Source: Nematopogon swammerdamellus (lineage: Eukaryota > Arthropoda > Insecta > Lepidoptera > Adelidae). From it: a stretch of DNA of 64,000 bases. The position numbers and the translations under genes were made by a program. Below the pieces are notes generated by a model, which worked only from the letters and a program-made list of their open reading frames with translations, was not told where the DNA came from and searched no databases. Position 1 is the stretch's first letter. Each line of letters opens with the position of its first letter. The stretch is taken from the NCBI GenBank assembly GCA_946902875.1, contig OX336345.1, forward strand, positions 3,751,395 through 3,815,394, written 5' to 3'. Shown here piece by piece: positions 21,366-32,791 of the stretch.

Positions 21366-24300
21366 CTAGATGTGGACGGAGAGGGTGCGCGGGGAGGCGC
21401 GCGGGTGCTGCGCGTGCTGCTGGTGCGCCGGATGCGGAGGGTGCGGCGCGTGCACGGGCGCGGGCGGGGGCGGCAGGCTGCCCAGGTGGTTGCGCATGTG
21501 GTGATGCCTGTGCATCGCGCCCGCCGCGCCGGCGCCGCCCCCTCCTCCGCCGCCGCTGCGCCCGCGCTGGTTGTTGGGCACGTCCGGCAGCGCGAACCGC
21601 AGCTTCTCCCAGAACAGCTTGTCGCCCCACTGAAGGTACGTGTTGGTCTTCAGGTACAGCCGTATATCGGGATCGAGCTCTTTCTGCGGAACCTCGCCGA
21701 GTAGCACGACTATCAGCCGTCTCCGGCGGTCGCGCAGCACCTGGTGGTGCGCCGACTTGAACTCGAACCGGCACCACTCGGACTTGATGAAGTTCTCGCT
21801 TAGCACCATGATGGTGCGCCGTGACGACTCCACCGCCTGCACGATGTTGTCGGCGATGTAAGCCCCGACCGGGAAGTCTCGGTAGTGCAGGCACAGCTTG
21901 TACGGGGGGTCTCCTCGCTCGAGCGTCGGCGCGAGCTCCTCGGCTACCCAAGCCTCGTCCTTGGAGCTGTAGCTGACGAACGCATCGAACATCTTCTCGC
22001 GGTCGTCGCGGTCGATGTCGCTCGCGCGGTAGAACAGCCTCACTCCGAACCTCGAGTGGAACCACACGCGCATCTCCTGCCGGAATATGAACACTATCAT
22101 ACTGAAGACGGACACTACGAGGAAGGCTCCGAGTGTCGCTATCAGCAGCGGTATGTAATCCTGAACATCCTCGCGAGTTATTATAGTCTTAGTTGCCGTC
22201 AGGTTGCCGTTTATGCTGTTGTTTATACTGGGCAGTCCGGTGCACATGGTGCCGTTCTCCAGTATTATGTTGAATCCGTGATCTGGATTATCCGCTAATA
22301 GCTCCTCGTTCGAGAAATCCAAGTCCGTCGTGTTCGTGTTGTTATAAAGGCAGCGCACGGACGATACGTCTATCACTGAGTTTATTCTCTTGGTCCATTC
22401 ACGGAACGTTTCTGTATATTCACAATCGCAGGACCACGGGTTGAAGGATACCGTCAGCTCCGTCACACCTTGATTCAGTTGCCAAATTGCCAAGGTCGTC
22501 AGGCGATTGTGGTCTAAGTGCAATATTTTTAATCGCGCCATATGATTGAACATCCCTTTTCCGATGTGTCTTATCATGTTGTGATTTATGTAGAGTTCGC
22601 GCAAATTTTCTAATCCATCAAACTCTTGACCTTCTAAAGATGTCAGTCTGTTGTGGTCTAACTGGAGTATTTCTAATTCTTTTAGCCCATTGAATGTTCT
22701 ATTTTGGATTATTTCAATATTTGATGAATTTAAGAATAATATTCTCAGTCGTTTTCTGCCAATGAAAGCGTGACTGGGCAACACTTTTAGGTCGTTTCCG
22801 TCTAAGTAGAGCTGAGTGGAGTCCATGGGAATTCGTTCAGGCAAATTGTCCATGTAGCCGGCGACGGAGCAGTCTACTACGTTGGCCGACCACGACTGAT
22901 CGTGATAGCACGTGCAGTTGTTCGGGCATGTCATTTCACAATCGCAAGCATCAAAATCGCAACAGTGACAGAGAGCGAAGCAGTGAAAATCATATTTGCA
23001 CAAAAACTGATGCGGAGCGGCTTCCACTAAAGGCACATACGAATTTCCACGATTGTACAGTAATTTACAATAAATACTGTCCAAGTCCATCAACTTTGGT
23101 TGTGTCCGTGCTCTGTTGCCAGTATTAACTTTTTGAAGCCAGTCCATCGTACAGTCGCATTCCAGTGGGTTTCCTCCAATGAAAAATTCTGGAACAGATT
23201 TATCTTGCGGCACAGCTGATATTCTCAAAGAATTAGGATCCAAACTAGTTATCTTATTTCCGAACAAGTCAACTCTAGTTAAGTTCGGTTTCTTGAAGAA
23301 AGTGTACGACTGCACTTTAGATATTAAATTATCGTTGAGGTACAACATTTCTACCGAGTTGGGAATTGCGCTGCCGGTTATCTCGGTCAGCCTATTAGAA
23401 CTTGCGTCGAACGTGCTAAGTGACAGCTGCGATTCAATTTCGAAGTAATTTCCAAGCTCTGCTATTTTATTCGCATGAATGTCTAGCCATTGCAATCCAG
23501 TTGGAATCATAGCGTAATCGAACCATTCTAATTGGTTATCCGATATGTTTAACCACACCAGGCTCGGTAGTTTTGCGAAGAGACCGCCGATGTCGCTCAA
23601 ATAATTTCCGTCTAATCGGATCGCTTGCAAATTTATATTTCCGTCGAACGCTCCTGATTCAATTTTGTGGATTTTATTGCGAGATAGATTTAAAATTTTC
23701 AGCGATGTCATTTTGTCGAACACTCCTTTGCTTATGTTGCCAATATTATTTTCAGTTAGTCTCAGTCCATACATTTGTTGCATCGACATGAAGGAAGCAT
23801 TTTCAATGCTTGTGATGTGATTTTCACCTAGATCGAGAGTTTTCAGTAAGGGCACTTCTTTCAAGACTACCGGAACTTCATCGAGTCGATTCCCGTTGAT
23901 GTGAAGATCTTGCAGACTTGAGCAGTTGCGCAACGCGTCCGGGTTGATCTTTGAGATCCTATTGTTATCTATTGAGAGGACAGAGAGTACACGCAATCCA
24001 TTGAACGAGAAGCTTTCGATCGACGTCAGTCTATTGTTGGACAATATGAGCGTGTGTAGGTTGTATAATGAGATGAACACGTTCTCTGGTACACTCTCGA
24101 TGTAGTTGTCTTGCATTCTCAAAATTTGCAGATTGTGCAGCTCTCTGAATACGGCAGTCTCAAGTTTCGACACTCGGTTGTAAGAGAAATCCAAAAAAAC
24201 CAGTCTCGTTAGACCTGTGAAAGTGGACGTGTTTATCCAGTCTGACGTTAGCTCATTGTGAGATAGATCTAACACGAGAAGCTGAGATAGATCGCTGAAC

Positions 24301-25217
24301 AGTCCCGGGGCTAGAACTGTTATCGTGTTGTTGTTTAGATAAACCTCTTTCAGATCTTTCGTGTCGCTAAAAAGTTCTGGCGGCAAACTCTTCAACTGAT
24401 TATCGGAAAATCTTATCGTAGTCAGAGAAATTAGGCCTTCCAGTGCTCTGTCGGCGATCGTAGCTAGTCCGTTTCCTTGCAAATATAATTTTTGAAGTCT
24501 TTTTAGGCCAGATAGTTGGGTGCCGGGCAAGTTATCGATATTATTTCTCGACAGGTCTAGGACGATTATGTTATCGCCGCATTTCTCCGTTGGATGTCGG
24601 TGGGCAGTAGAAAATTGGAAGTGGCCGATATCTCTCAAGCGGTTTCGTGTCATGTTTAGATATTCTAGATTTCTGAGAGAGCACAGCACTCCGTCCGGCA
24701 TACTCCACATGTTGTTTTCGCTGAGATCCAACCTTTCCAAGTTGGGAAGATCTCGTGTGAACGCGGTGGGCGTAATTTCGAGGGACATGGCCGACCAGTC
24801 GGTGTTGTGCGTCCGTAGAGTCAAATTACGAAGCTCCCGCAAGCCGGCGAACGCTCCGTCCGACAGGTTTCCTATCTTGCAGTACTCCACCGTTAGCTCG
24901 CGCAGTTCCACCAGCTGGCGGAAGCTGCCGGCCGCCAGCGAGCTCTGAAAGAATAGAGCGTCGCTGCATTCGAGCCGCAGGCGCACCGTTAGATGCGGCT
25001 GAATCGCACTAAAGTTCGTATTCTCCAGTTCACTATTTATAGTCCTCAAGCGACACTGCAGTGCGACGCCGGCGTCGTCGTCGTCGGTGCTCCAGCGGCA
25101 CTCGTCGGGCGCTTGGTAGCGCGCGCCCGTTGTCGCCGACAGCGACGCACACCACGCGCCGAGCGCGCCGCCCAGCACGAGGGCCAGCGCCAGCGCCAGC
25201 CGCGCGCGGCACATCAT
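21366..25217 (-). CDS. Tollo: Toll-like receptor Tollo (Toll-8-like), single exon
   Basis: Intact 1283-residue type I membrane receptor. A signal peptide (about 1-24) is followed by roughly 20 leucine-rich repeats, a C-terminal cap starting N683-P-L-E-C-D-C, a Cys-rich second N-cap around C764 (CPNNCTC), four to five more repeats, and a second cap starting N926-P-W-S-C-D-C. Then come one transmembrane helix (1021-1045) and a TIR domain (about 1077-1213) with box 1 DAFVSYSSKDE, the BB-loop RDFPVG with P1116, and box 3 F1202-W1203. The tail has poly-Gly and is His/Pro-rich, ending SVHI. The start is ATG-ATG at 25217; an in-frame TGA at 25227-25229 excludes upstream extension. A single coding exon of this size and two LRR blocks are usual for insect long Tolls. 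The ectodomain wording (RTINSELENTNFS, HAFIGRKRL) fits Tollo better than Toll-6, by memory. Known roles in Drosophila: epithelial cell interaction and immune modulation. Receptor class is certain; orthology is likely. Confidence 0.93.
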   Translation of the reverse strand: MMCRARLALALALVLGGALGAWCASLSATTGARYQAPDECRWSTDDDDAGVALQCRLRTINSELENTNFSAIQPHLTVRLRLECSDALFFQSSLAAGSFRQLVELRELTVEYCKIGNLSDGAFAGLRELRNLTLRTHNTDWSAMSLEITPTAFTRDLPNLERLDLSENNMWSMPDGVLCSLRNLEYLNMTRNRLRDIGHFQFSTAHRHPTEKCGDNIIVLDLSRNNIDNLPGTQLSGLKRLQKLYLQGNGLATIADRALEGLISLTTIRFSDNQLKSLPPELFSDTKDLKEVYLNNNTITVLAPGLFSDLSQLLVLDLSHNELTSDWINTSTFTGLTRLVFLDFSYNRVSKLETAVFRELHNLQILRMQDNYIESVPENVFISLYNLHTLILSNNRLTSIESFSFNGLRVLSVLSIDNNRISKINPDALRNCSSLQDLHINGNRLDEVPVVLKEVPLLKTLDLGENHITSIENASFMSMQQMYGLRLTENNIGNISKGVFDKMTSLKILNLSRNKIHKIESGAFDGNINLQAIRLDGNYLSDIGGLFAKLPSLVWLNISDNQLEWFDYAMIPTGLQWLDIHANKIAELGNYFEIESQLSLSTFDASSNRLTEITGSAIPNSVEMLYLNDNLISKVQSYTFFKKPNLTRVDLFGNKITSLDPNSLRISAVPQDKSVPEFFIGGNPLECDCTMDWLQKVNTGNRARTQPKLMDLDSIYCKLLYNRGNSYVPLVEAAPHQFLCKYDFHCFALCHCCDFDACDCEMTCPNNCTCYHDQSWSANVVDCSVAGYMDNLPERIPMDSTQLYLDGNDLKVLPSHAFIGRKRLRILFLNSSNIEIIQNRTFNGLKELEILQLDHNRLTSLEGQEFDGLENLRELYINHNMIRHIGKGMFNHMARLKILHLDHNRLTTLAIWQLNQGVTELTVSFNPWSCDCEYTETFREWTKRINSVIDVSSVRCLYNNTNTTDLDFSNEELLADNPDHGFNIILENGTMCTGLPSINNSINGNLTATKTIITREDVQDYIPLLIATLGAFLVVSVFSMIVFIFRQEMRVWFHSRFGVRLFYRASDIDRDDREKMFDAFVSYSSKDEAWVAEELAPTLERGDPPYKLCLHYRDFPVGAYIADNIVQAVESSRRTIMVLSENFIKSEWCRFEFKSAHHQVLRDRRRRLIVVLLGEVPQKELDPDIRLYLKTNTYLQWGDKLFWEKLRFALPDVPNNQRGRSGGGGGGGAGAAGAMHRHHHMRNHLGSLPPPPAPVHAPHPPHPAHQQHAQHPRASPRTLSVHI

Positions 25218-25800
25218 CGCGGCTCCTCACACGCGCGCGCGCGCACTAACTTATGTTGCCGTCTCCCATCGTTCCTCACTTCACTGGCACACTCGAGCGC
25301 GCCCCGAACCGGTAACCGTCCGTTCGTACTCGTTTCGTCGGAAGAGTCTAATTGGATCGGCGCGCGTCCGGAGGCGCAGGCTCACTGTATTGCGTGACGC
25401 GTGCGCCTGCGCAGGGTCCGCCGCTAGAACTGACTCGAACCTGCGGTGCGCCAGCGCGCAAGGCCGCGCCGGTTCACGCGCTCCGACAGGTAAGCGGCCG
25501 TTCCAGAGTAGAAAAGTCTAAACCGACCGTGAAGCTAGCGGCGCTTGCGTCGATTCGAACATTGAATCGGAGCCTTCAGAAAAAACATTTCACGCACACC
25601 GCTTTAGATTTCCTCGCACACTATCGAACGAAACAGCTTTTTGTGTGCTTGAAGCTTGTTAGTGGCGCGAGTGCGAGCGGGACGGGCGCGGGGCTGGCTG
25701 GCGCGCGGGGCGAGGCGGCGCGGGGCGGCATGGAGTGGAGTTGAGTGGAGGGGAGGAAGCAGCTGGGCAGGTAGTCGTTCGGAACTGCTGCAGTCGTCTC
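25218..25800 (-). promoter_or_regulatory. GC-rich 5' leader and probable promoter region of the Toll gene
   Basis: CpG-dense compared with its AT-rich surroundings, including (CG)n near 25230-25245. It directly precedes the Toll ATG. No TATA box was recognised at a convincing distance. Transcription start and any 5' non-coding exon cannot be placed from sequence. Plus-strand frames here are composition artefacts. Confidence 0.45.
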
Positions 25801-28597
25801 TTGTTAACACTCTCGCGGGTTCAAACGATGACCGAGCCGTAGCTTTGCGCTTTTTGAAGCGCGCAGCTTTCGATTCCTCGCCTCATATAGAAAATTGTGC
25901 TTCCCGGCGCAATGATGCGGTGCTTGCACCTACTTGCTACGTACTGGTGTGTACCTGTAGAGTGAACTGCGCCTCGCAACGCACTTGCATTACTTAATTT
26001 CGTTTTAGGTTTAACTTGTGACGAGTATTTTTTAAACCAATTAACCAATTATTTAGTAATAATGAATGAATGCAGAATATATTTTGTTACTTTTTTTATG
26101 TTATGCAAGTAAGTATATTTTCTTGTTATTTTGAAGTGAATTAATATTTTCGCCAGTTAAATTGATTTCAATGCATTTCCTCGTATATTTTTTATTTTAG
26201 TATTTTAAATAGTGCTGATGAAATTCTGTTAAGACCAACATAAGTATTTTTAATTTTAAAATGATTATGTTAACTTATAAGTTATAAATACATCCAATAA
26301 TAGGTTTCCAAAATTATATCGATTTCAACAAATATTACCAAAGATGTGAGCGTGTGTAGGTATCACAATAGATCTGTCTAGCTCGCAGTGATAATAGGGC
26401 TCAGGTGCCCTTACTCTCAACTTCATCATCATCAATGAAAATTGTGTGTGTGTAGGGAAGTGTGAGAAGGGTAGAGAGGGAAGGATCATTGTACTATACC
26501 TGTAGGATTACAGGCTTAGGTGATAATATTGTTTGTTTTGTGATTTCAAACTCTCTTTGTAGGTACGCAGAAAAATAACAATAACAACCACTCGAGCATT
26601 TAATTTTGAAACGTTTTATTTTTTGTTTTTTGTTTTTTTTTTTGTCTCAAAGTCGTTCATTCTTCAAGATCCTACCTGCATTAAACTCAGCGGGAAGTCG
26701 GTGAATTAAAGTGCAACCTGTAATTTAAAAATAAAATCTGGAATTTTATTCCGTGCAGTATAATTTGGATACTTATGTAAATGGTTGGCTATTAACCGCT
26801 ATTTTCAGATTTGTGCATTCTCTTGAGATGCGTGTGCCTTCAGAGTGTCTTGATGCTTACTGCTTCTGGTGGTGGCGTGGGGATTTTCGTGCAGCATGAC
26901 AACATCCCGCAGGGCACAGGGAAAGGTTAGGTTGGAAAGTTTGGCGTGTCCTCGCTCCCGTGCTGCACCCGCGCATCACACGAAACATCTTCACGAAACT
27001 GGACTTAATACCAATTCCATGAAAATTTTGCCTAATCGTTTCCTTCGCTCCGTATTTTACTAAAACGATTTTGATATAATTTCGTCCGCGCCCCGACCTC
27101 GCGGAACCCCGTCATCAGATAAACTGAGCCCGCATTATGTATTTTGCGAGAGCAGCAATTTTATAAACGCCGTTTGATTTAATAAATTGAAGTTTGATTT
27201 AATGGTGGATTATGGAATATGATTCATTGTAAAAAGGCCGGAGGAGTACGGGTAGGCCGAAGAGATTAGTAATGATGATGGAAATTTGATTGAATACTAT
27301 TTTTTTCTTTGATGTTGTTCGTAGAAAGCATTACACGTTTTCTCTTGTTCTCGTCCAATTTCACTTTCAGCTTTATGGACGATTTCCAATCGCGTTCTTA
27401 TTTTAAATTGCATTCTTTTTTTCGTTTCCTCGTTTTATGTAACCGCTTAAGCACTTCAAAATTCGAAGCATTCGTCGCGAATTTTTTGCATGTTCTATGT
27501 GCGTATGCAAAAAAAAATCTACAATTCGAAATATTCGAAATCCTTTCGACGCTAACGCACCTTTCGTTGCCCAACCGTGCTCCGTCACAATGGCGGTTGT
27601 ATCAGTACGGCCAATTATTCTCCTGGTTCGCCTCTCACCTGCCGCCTAAAATGAAAGCTTCCCTTAGAGCGTGCTTGCGACTGTGATTGTTGATTGTTCG
27701 AGACGCATAAATCTCGCAAATGTGGTACGTGTCGTCTGCCCCTCGACGGAAGCATTGTATTCATCTTGTTTGGCGAATGTCGCACAACGAACCACGAGGG
27801 GCGTTGCGGTGCTCGTATTTTCGTTAGCGAGTGCGACTCCTTCGAGTATAGTAACATTGTCGTCAGTGTATCCACTTCTGAAGCATTATGGAGTGTGAGG
27901 TGAGTATCGGATGAGTTTAGAGCTGTCGCCGGTGTATGCACTACTGATGTGTATGGAGTGTGAGAGGAAAATGAGATGAGTGTAGAGCTCTTTATGAGCG
28001 ACACTTTAGATTTCATTGGGAATAACCCCACAAAATCCTTGCGAACGAATCGAAAACTCACTCCCTCTCGGCTTACAGCTGAGACTTTCAAATAAATATG
28101 GTGTATAAAGTTATATACTGCTTATAATAACTTCTCCGTTTCTGAAATGCACTTCTTTATACTCAAATTGCAAATGTATGGGTGAATTCAAGAAACGGCA
28201 GCCCTAGTAACTGGACAGTCAGATGCAATAAATCTTTGATTTTATTGTGGTCATTTAGCGTTCGGAGCTTATTATAATAGCGCAAAATAAAGGAGCTGGA
28301 TGGTATCAATGCTGGCGGGGGATTCTGTCCTATGAATAAAGTGTTGGAAGTTGGATGGCATCGATCTCTCGCGAGCCGCGCTCGCGAGCTCGCCTCGCGA
28401 TAACATCGCGTCTTATGAGGACTCTATTGAATTCGAGAACGACAAACTGTTCCTATTTGCAATCGTCCTATCGATGCTGATTCAGCTTTAGAATTAGTTT
28501 GATGGAAGATTCGCGACGTAGACATTAAAACAAATAATAATTATACACCTAAAAGGTCGTATACATACATACTTTGCGAATTTGTTATTGTTGTGCA
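25801..28597. other. No supported gene
   Basis: Flank upstream of the Toll gene. Frames at 27309-27686 (+) and 27615-28091 (-) overlap antiparallel and lack a recognisable domain. Confidence 0.4.
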
Positions 28598-28922
28598 GCG
28601 CGTGGGGCCGGTACTTAAAAAGAATAGCCCCAATGCATCTCTCTCCGTGCATGTCGTAAAAGTCGACTAAGGCATAAGGACGAGATGCCGTGCTCAAGAG
28701 CGACATGCTAGCCATCTCTCACCTCGCCACGGTCGTTCCAACGAGTCATGCAGCAGATGGGTCTTCGTGCCTTAATTACTTGCTGCTTTATATAGTTATC
28801 TTGTTCGAATACTTTGCTAAACGTGGTGGTGGTCGGTGTTGTGCTGTAATTTACAAGAGCATTTGCAGCACAACAACGATTACTCTGCTCACCGCAATTG
28901 TCGGGATACAGCGTGTGGTATG
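28598..28922 (+). repeat. Family-3 retroposon, near full length
   Basis: Runs GCGTGGGGCCGGTACTTAAA ... GATACAGCGTGTGGTATGTA. It contains an inner palindromic zone (TGTTGTGCTGTAATTTAC then GCAGCACAACAACG). It is followed immediately by a minus-strand family-2 SINE. Confidence 0.8.
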
Positions 28923-29253
28923 TATTTTTTTTATGGAAACTGACACGGTTGGCTACATCAACTACAACATCCGTGATGTCAGCCCATAACACCGGATGAA
29001 GTAGGTGCCACGTCAGTGCTTCCCTTCGGTCGTGCCGGCTACACTGAACTGGACAGAAAACACAAACTATTTACATAGCCGTTTCGACCGACCTTTCATT
29101 CAGTGCGGTGGTACCAACCCGGGCGGGTTAAACCCTACCACCTAGTAATATAAGAAGGGAGTCATATCTCTTAGTCGCCTTTTACGACATACACGGCGAG
29201 AGATGCAGTGGGGCTATTCTTTTAAAGTACCGGCCCCACACGGTACAAACGGT
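28923..29253 (-). repeat. SINE family 2, subtype B (no tRNA/5S head)
   Basis: Same body as family 2, but the head goes directly from the body to TTAGTCGCCTTTTACGACAT and the CCGGCCCCACACGGTAC end. It is nearly identical in layout to 36372-36702 and 47131-47453, so this is a genuine subfamily rather than a one-off deletion. Confidence 0.8.
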
Positions 29254-29852
29254 ATGATTTTGTTGTATATTATTATGTGTGGTTTAGAGAGCGCCCAACC
29301 AAAGAAGAAAATCAGTCAAGACAGATGGAGAGCAACGCGCGCTTATCTTTTAGCGAGAGATTATTCAAAAAGCTTTTGTGCAGAGTCGGTATCGCTCTGG
29401 CGCGCGGCGGAACTGCACAGCGTCACCCACTCTCGCAGAGCAGCAAAGCGTCGCCCGTCGCACAGCCTCCGGCTGCTATCTCTATTGCAATAAATAATTG
29501 AGTTTGGCGCGCGAGACGTGGAACCGGAGCGCTGGCCCAGCTCGCGGACTCGTCGTCTTTGTGTAAATAGTATTTAAGGCGCTTGGTAACGCCACATGTG
29601 GATTATTGAAGAAGTAGCCCGTGATAACTAGACCAATCTAAAGGTTAAAAACTACTGGAAAATATAGAACGATTCTTTGTCTATCGATCACGCGTTTTTT
29701 GTTGTAAAATTGTATAATTTTCTGTACAAACTATACGGTAACCAAAATATGTAGATTTTTTTTCCGCGTGAACTTTGAATATTTGAACGAACGAATCTCA
29801 GAAACTAAAGAGAATTTGAATGGAATTATATCTATCGATCGCACGCTTTTCA
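29254..29852. other. No gene seen
   Basis: Overlapping plus-strand frames at 29203-29501 share no recognisable domain. Confidence 0.4.
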
Positions 29853-29865
29853 AAGTTCTAATGCA

Positions 29866-30297
29866 GTCAGCGTGTAAGCGTTCACTGCTGGACATACGCC
29901 TCTCCAATTTTCCTCCATTCCTCCCGGCCTTCGGCGGTACGGAACCACTGCTTTCCGCCGGCGTGCTTGATGTCGTCGTCCCACCTGGCGGGTGGTCTTC
30001 CCACAATCTGTTTTCCTGTCCACGGCCGCCAGTGTGGGCCGTACGGGTACGGCGTACGACGACGTACGGGTGTGAAACGTGGACGCTGACGGTCGGTGTT
30101 GTCCAAAGGTTGAAAGTTGCCCAGTGAGCAATGGAGCGAGCCATGCTGGGAATATCGCTACGTGATATGGTACGTAACGAGGCAATCCGCCGACGCACCA
30201 AAGTAGTCGATATTGGATACCGGGTGGCTAAACTCAAGTGGCAGTGGGCTGGGCACGTAAGCCGAAGAGACGACGACCGTTGGAGTAACCGTGTCCT
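29866..30297 (-). mobile_element. RTE-type LINE insertion with twin-priming inversion and 13-bp target duplication
   Basis: The minus-strand part (about 29866-30035) encodes the extreme C terminus of an RTE reverse transcriptase: HWRPWTGKQIVGRPPARWDD ... WRKIGEAYVQQ, then a stop. The plus-strand part (about 30046-30297) encodes the segment just upstream in the same protein: YGCETWTLT ... RAMLGISLRDMVRNEAIRRR ... LKWQWAGH ... RRDDDRWSNRVL, with one in-frame TGA at 30125-30127. AAGTTCTAATGCA flanks the pair exactly (29853-29865, 30298-30310). So this is one insertion whose 5' part is inverted. It is inactive. Confidence 0.92.
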
Positions 30298-30310
30298 AAG
30301 TTCTAATGCA

Positions 30311-30793
30311 ATCGCAATTTTGAAGAAAAAAATAATCCCCCTTATGAAAACTACTACTCGCTACACCGTTGGCGTCACTAGGCGCCTTAAATGGACGCGT
30401 AATGCGAGTCGCGTCTCGAGTCGCGACTCCCCGGACGGAGGAGCAGCGGCGGCGGAGGTGACGCACCTCAATATTTCACGCCGGTATCCCACGGATCCGA
30501 TGGCCAGCTTTTACATTTAAAAGCGTTTAACACAATGCGCCCGCGGGGGTCCGGCCGGCCTCGGTCTGCGACTTTTTGTCCTAAGTGGCGAGGCGTCTCT
30601 CTCCGGTGCCGATAATGGAATAGATTGCCGGTAAATCGTCGCATATTGTGCGCGCGCGCCTCGTGCATTCAATTTGTTCTCGTTCGCCGGGCGACGCGCA
30701 ACCGTCTGGAGGGGTGGGGAGGCTGAATAGAGCATGTGGTCGATGTGGGTCAATTTATATTATTGTGTGTGGAGTCGGAACATCTCTCCAGAA
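30311..30793. other. No gene seen
   Basis: GC-rich stretch (30400-30730) with overlapping frames on both strands; no domain is recognised. Confidence 0.4.
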
Positions 30794-31172
30794 CAGTGTT
30801 TTTCAATCTTTGCGACCCCTGGGGGGGGCGCGAAGCCTTACTCGGGGGTCATCGCCGGCAAAAGGAAAAAGGCAAGGTTTTTACACTACAATAAAACACA
30901 ATTTACACAATTTCACTGAGAAGGATGGGCCTGTTTATTTTTCAAAAATTTGTCAAATCATGGTGCTATTCTTGGCCGCAAGAGCTTTCAATGCTCCCGC
31001 GGCTAATATTGCGGAGTGTAGGTCTTAATAATGGTTATAGGTATCAAAATGGAGAAAATCATAAACATAGTATTTTAAATTACTAACTTTTTTCTGTCTA
31101 TGGCCCAAGGGGGTCGCGAGAAGGTTTCAACCTGTAAAGGGGTCGCGTATTCAAAAAGATTGAAAAACACTG
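30794..31172. mobile_element. hAT-type MITE (379 bp), same family as 2766-3195
   Basis: Begins CAGTGTTTTTCAATCT and ends AGATTGAAAAACACTG, flanked by CTCCAGAA on both sides (30786-30793, 31173-31180). Internal modules (GGCAAAAGGAAAAAGGCAAG, AAGGATGGGCCTGTTTATTT) match the 2766 copy, with a deletion of about 50 bases. Confidence 0.92.
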
Positions 31173-31354
31173 CTCCAGAAGTATTCCGCGCACAATGCCG
31201 CAGATTTCACGCGTTGTCACATCGCAGATTGCAAGAAAAAAAAAGGTTTTGATTTGGACCATTGAACGTTATAAGTACCTACCTATTGAATATACAACGC
31301 GATCAAATCAAGGCACAAATAATATCATCTTATTTATTCTTCTGTAACCCGTCA

Positions 31355-31692
31355 CTGTATACCGTGTGGGGGATCGGTACTTAAAAAGAATAGCTCTGCT
31401 GCATATCTCGCCGTGCATATCGTAAAAGGCGACTGAGTGATGCCGAGGCAAGATGCCGTGCTAAAGGGTGACAGGCCAGTCACCTTTCACCTTGGCACGA
31501 TCCATCCACCGAGTCACGCAGCAGGTGGCTCTTCGTGCCTTGCTTGCCGCTTGATAGTTATCCGTATACGTTGCTAAACGCGGCGGTCGGTGTTGTGCTG
31601 TAATTTACCGGAGTTCTTGCAGCACAACACCGATTACTCTGCTCACCCTTATTGCCAGTATACAGCGTGTGTGATGTATGTATGTATGTATT
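31355..31692 (+). repeat. Family-3 retroposon, full length, with (TATG)n tail
   Basis: ATACCGTGTGGGGGATCGGT ... TATACAGCGTGTGTGATG, then a short TATG repeat. It shows the same palindromic zone as 28598-28922. Confidence 0.8.
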
Positions 31693-32062
31693 CATTCTTC
31701 TCTATTAAATCTATTAAACATATATTTTTAATCTTAACTAACTTCACCTGTAGCATTTTTGTAAATAAATTATCAAAAAGTAAATTGTCCTACCATCTCC
31801 CGCCTGTGACTCATCCTTTTCAAAAATGATCCCGGATCGTATCGTAAAGTGCATCAGTGCGTACGAAAAATTTAAGAGAGACGTCCACTAAAATATTAAT
31901 TGTGTGTGTATTATCGGAGCTGACAGTTATCTTCCGAGTCGGCGCGACACACATTATCCATTAAGTCGTCATTTCCGCCTCGATGCTCATCAAGTAACCA
32001 CGCGTCTAAATTCGACCCCTGCCTACTCCTGCCTACTCCGTCTACCTACACCCTCACTACCT
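31693..32062. other. No gene seen
   Basis: Contains a short tandem CCTGCCTACTC-type repeat just before the element at 32063. Confidence 0.4.
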
Positions 32063-32791
32063 TAGAGTGTTTTCATTTTAGGAAGGCACGGGGGGTATGA
32101 GGTAGGAAGTGGTGTGAGACCGCGCGGTGCTCAGTAGGGAACGACTCGGTTCGACGGAGCGACGCGGAGACGTGTAGAACGTGTGTACCGACCTGGCATG
32201 GAGCAGAGTTGCCAGAGCGGGTTTCGAAATTACCTCTAGATTAATTAAAAAAACCTCCAGTTTTCCATGTTTACCAAAAAATAAACCTCTAAATTAAAAA
32301 TATTGATCTTTGAAGGAAATATGTGCGCAAAACACAGTCACGCGCAATTAACAGTCAATAATATTTTTAAACAAACGTTTTTATTTCAATTTTTCAGCAT
32401 AAGTACCTACATCACATTACATACAGACAGACAGATAACGTGGGCGGTGGGTGCCCCACCCGACCGAAACAGGATTCGTCGTCTTGAGTTGCCCGATGGT
32501 GGAAGTAAATTCAGCGAAATTAAGAATTTTAGTAGCCCAATTCGCTTAATTTTTTTTTAGTAAGATAGCCCAAGTTCACAAAAACCTCTAGAAAAACCTT
32601 CAGATTGTAAGTATAAAATATTTACCTTCAAAAAGCCTTCAGACACTCAGAAAACCTTTAGTTTTAGCGGGAAACTTCTAGATCTGGCAACGCTGGCATG
32701 GAGTTCGTTCTCTACTGAGCTCCGCGCGGTCGCCTCTCGCATCACTTCCTACCTCGTACCCCGCGTGCCTTCGAAAAAGGAAAACACTCTA
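32063..32791. mobile_element. 729-bp element with ~85-bp inverted repeats
   Basis: Left arm 32063-32148 (TAGAGTGTTTTC, GAAGGCACG, GAGGTAGGAAGT, CTCAGTAG) pairs imperfectly with 32700-32791. The interior repeats AAACCTCTAGA-like motifs and encodes nothing convincing. No clear target duplication, so the class is undetermined. Confidence 0.7.

Noticed and set aside
21307..22065. 252-codon minus-strand frame overlapping the end of the Toll CDS, and the 135-codon plus-strand frame at 21297-21704
   Set aside because: Both are GC-rich shadows of the Toll coding strand in other frames; the true frame carries the TIR domain.
25352..25997. Plus-strand frames upstream of the Toll gene
   Set aside because: Composition-driven frames in a CpG-rich leader; they overlap each other and lack any domain.
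27615..28091. 158-codon minus-strand frame
   Set aside because: No recognisable domain, low complexity in Ser/Thr/His/Arg, and overlapped by several plus-strand frames. It resembles repeat-derived chance ORFs; no support as a gene.
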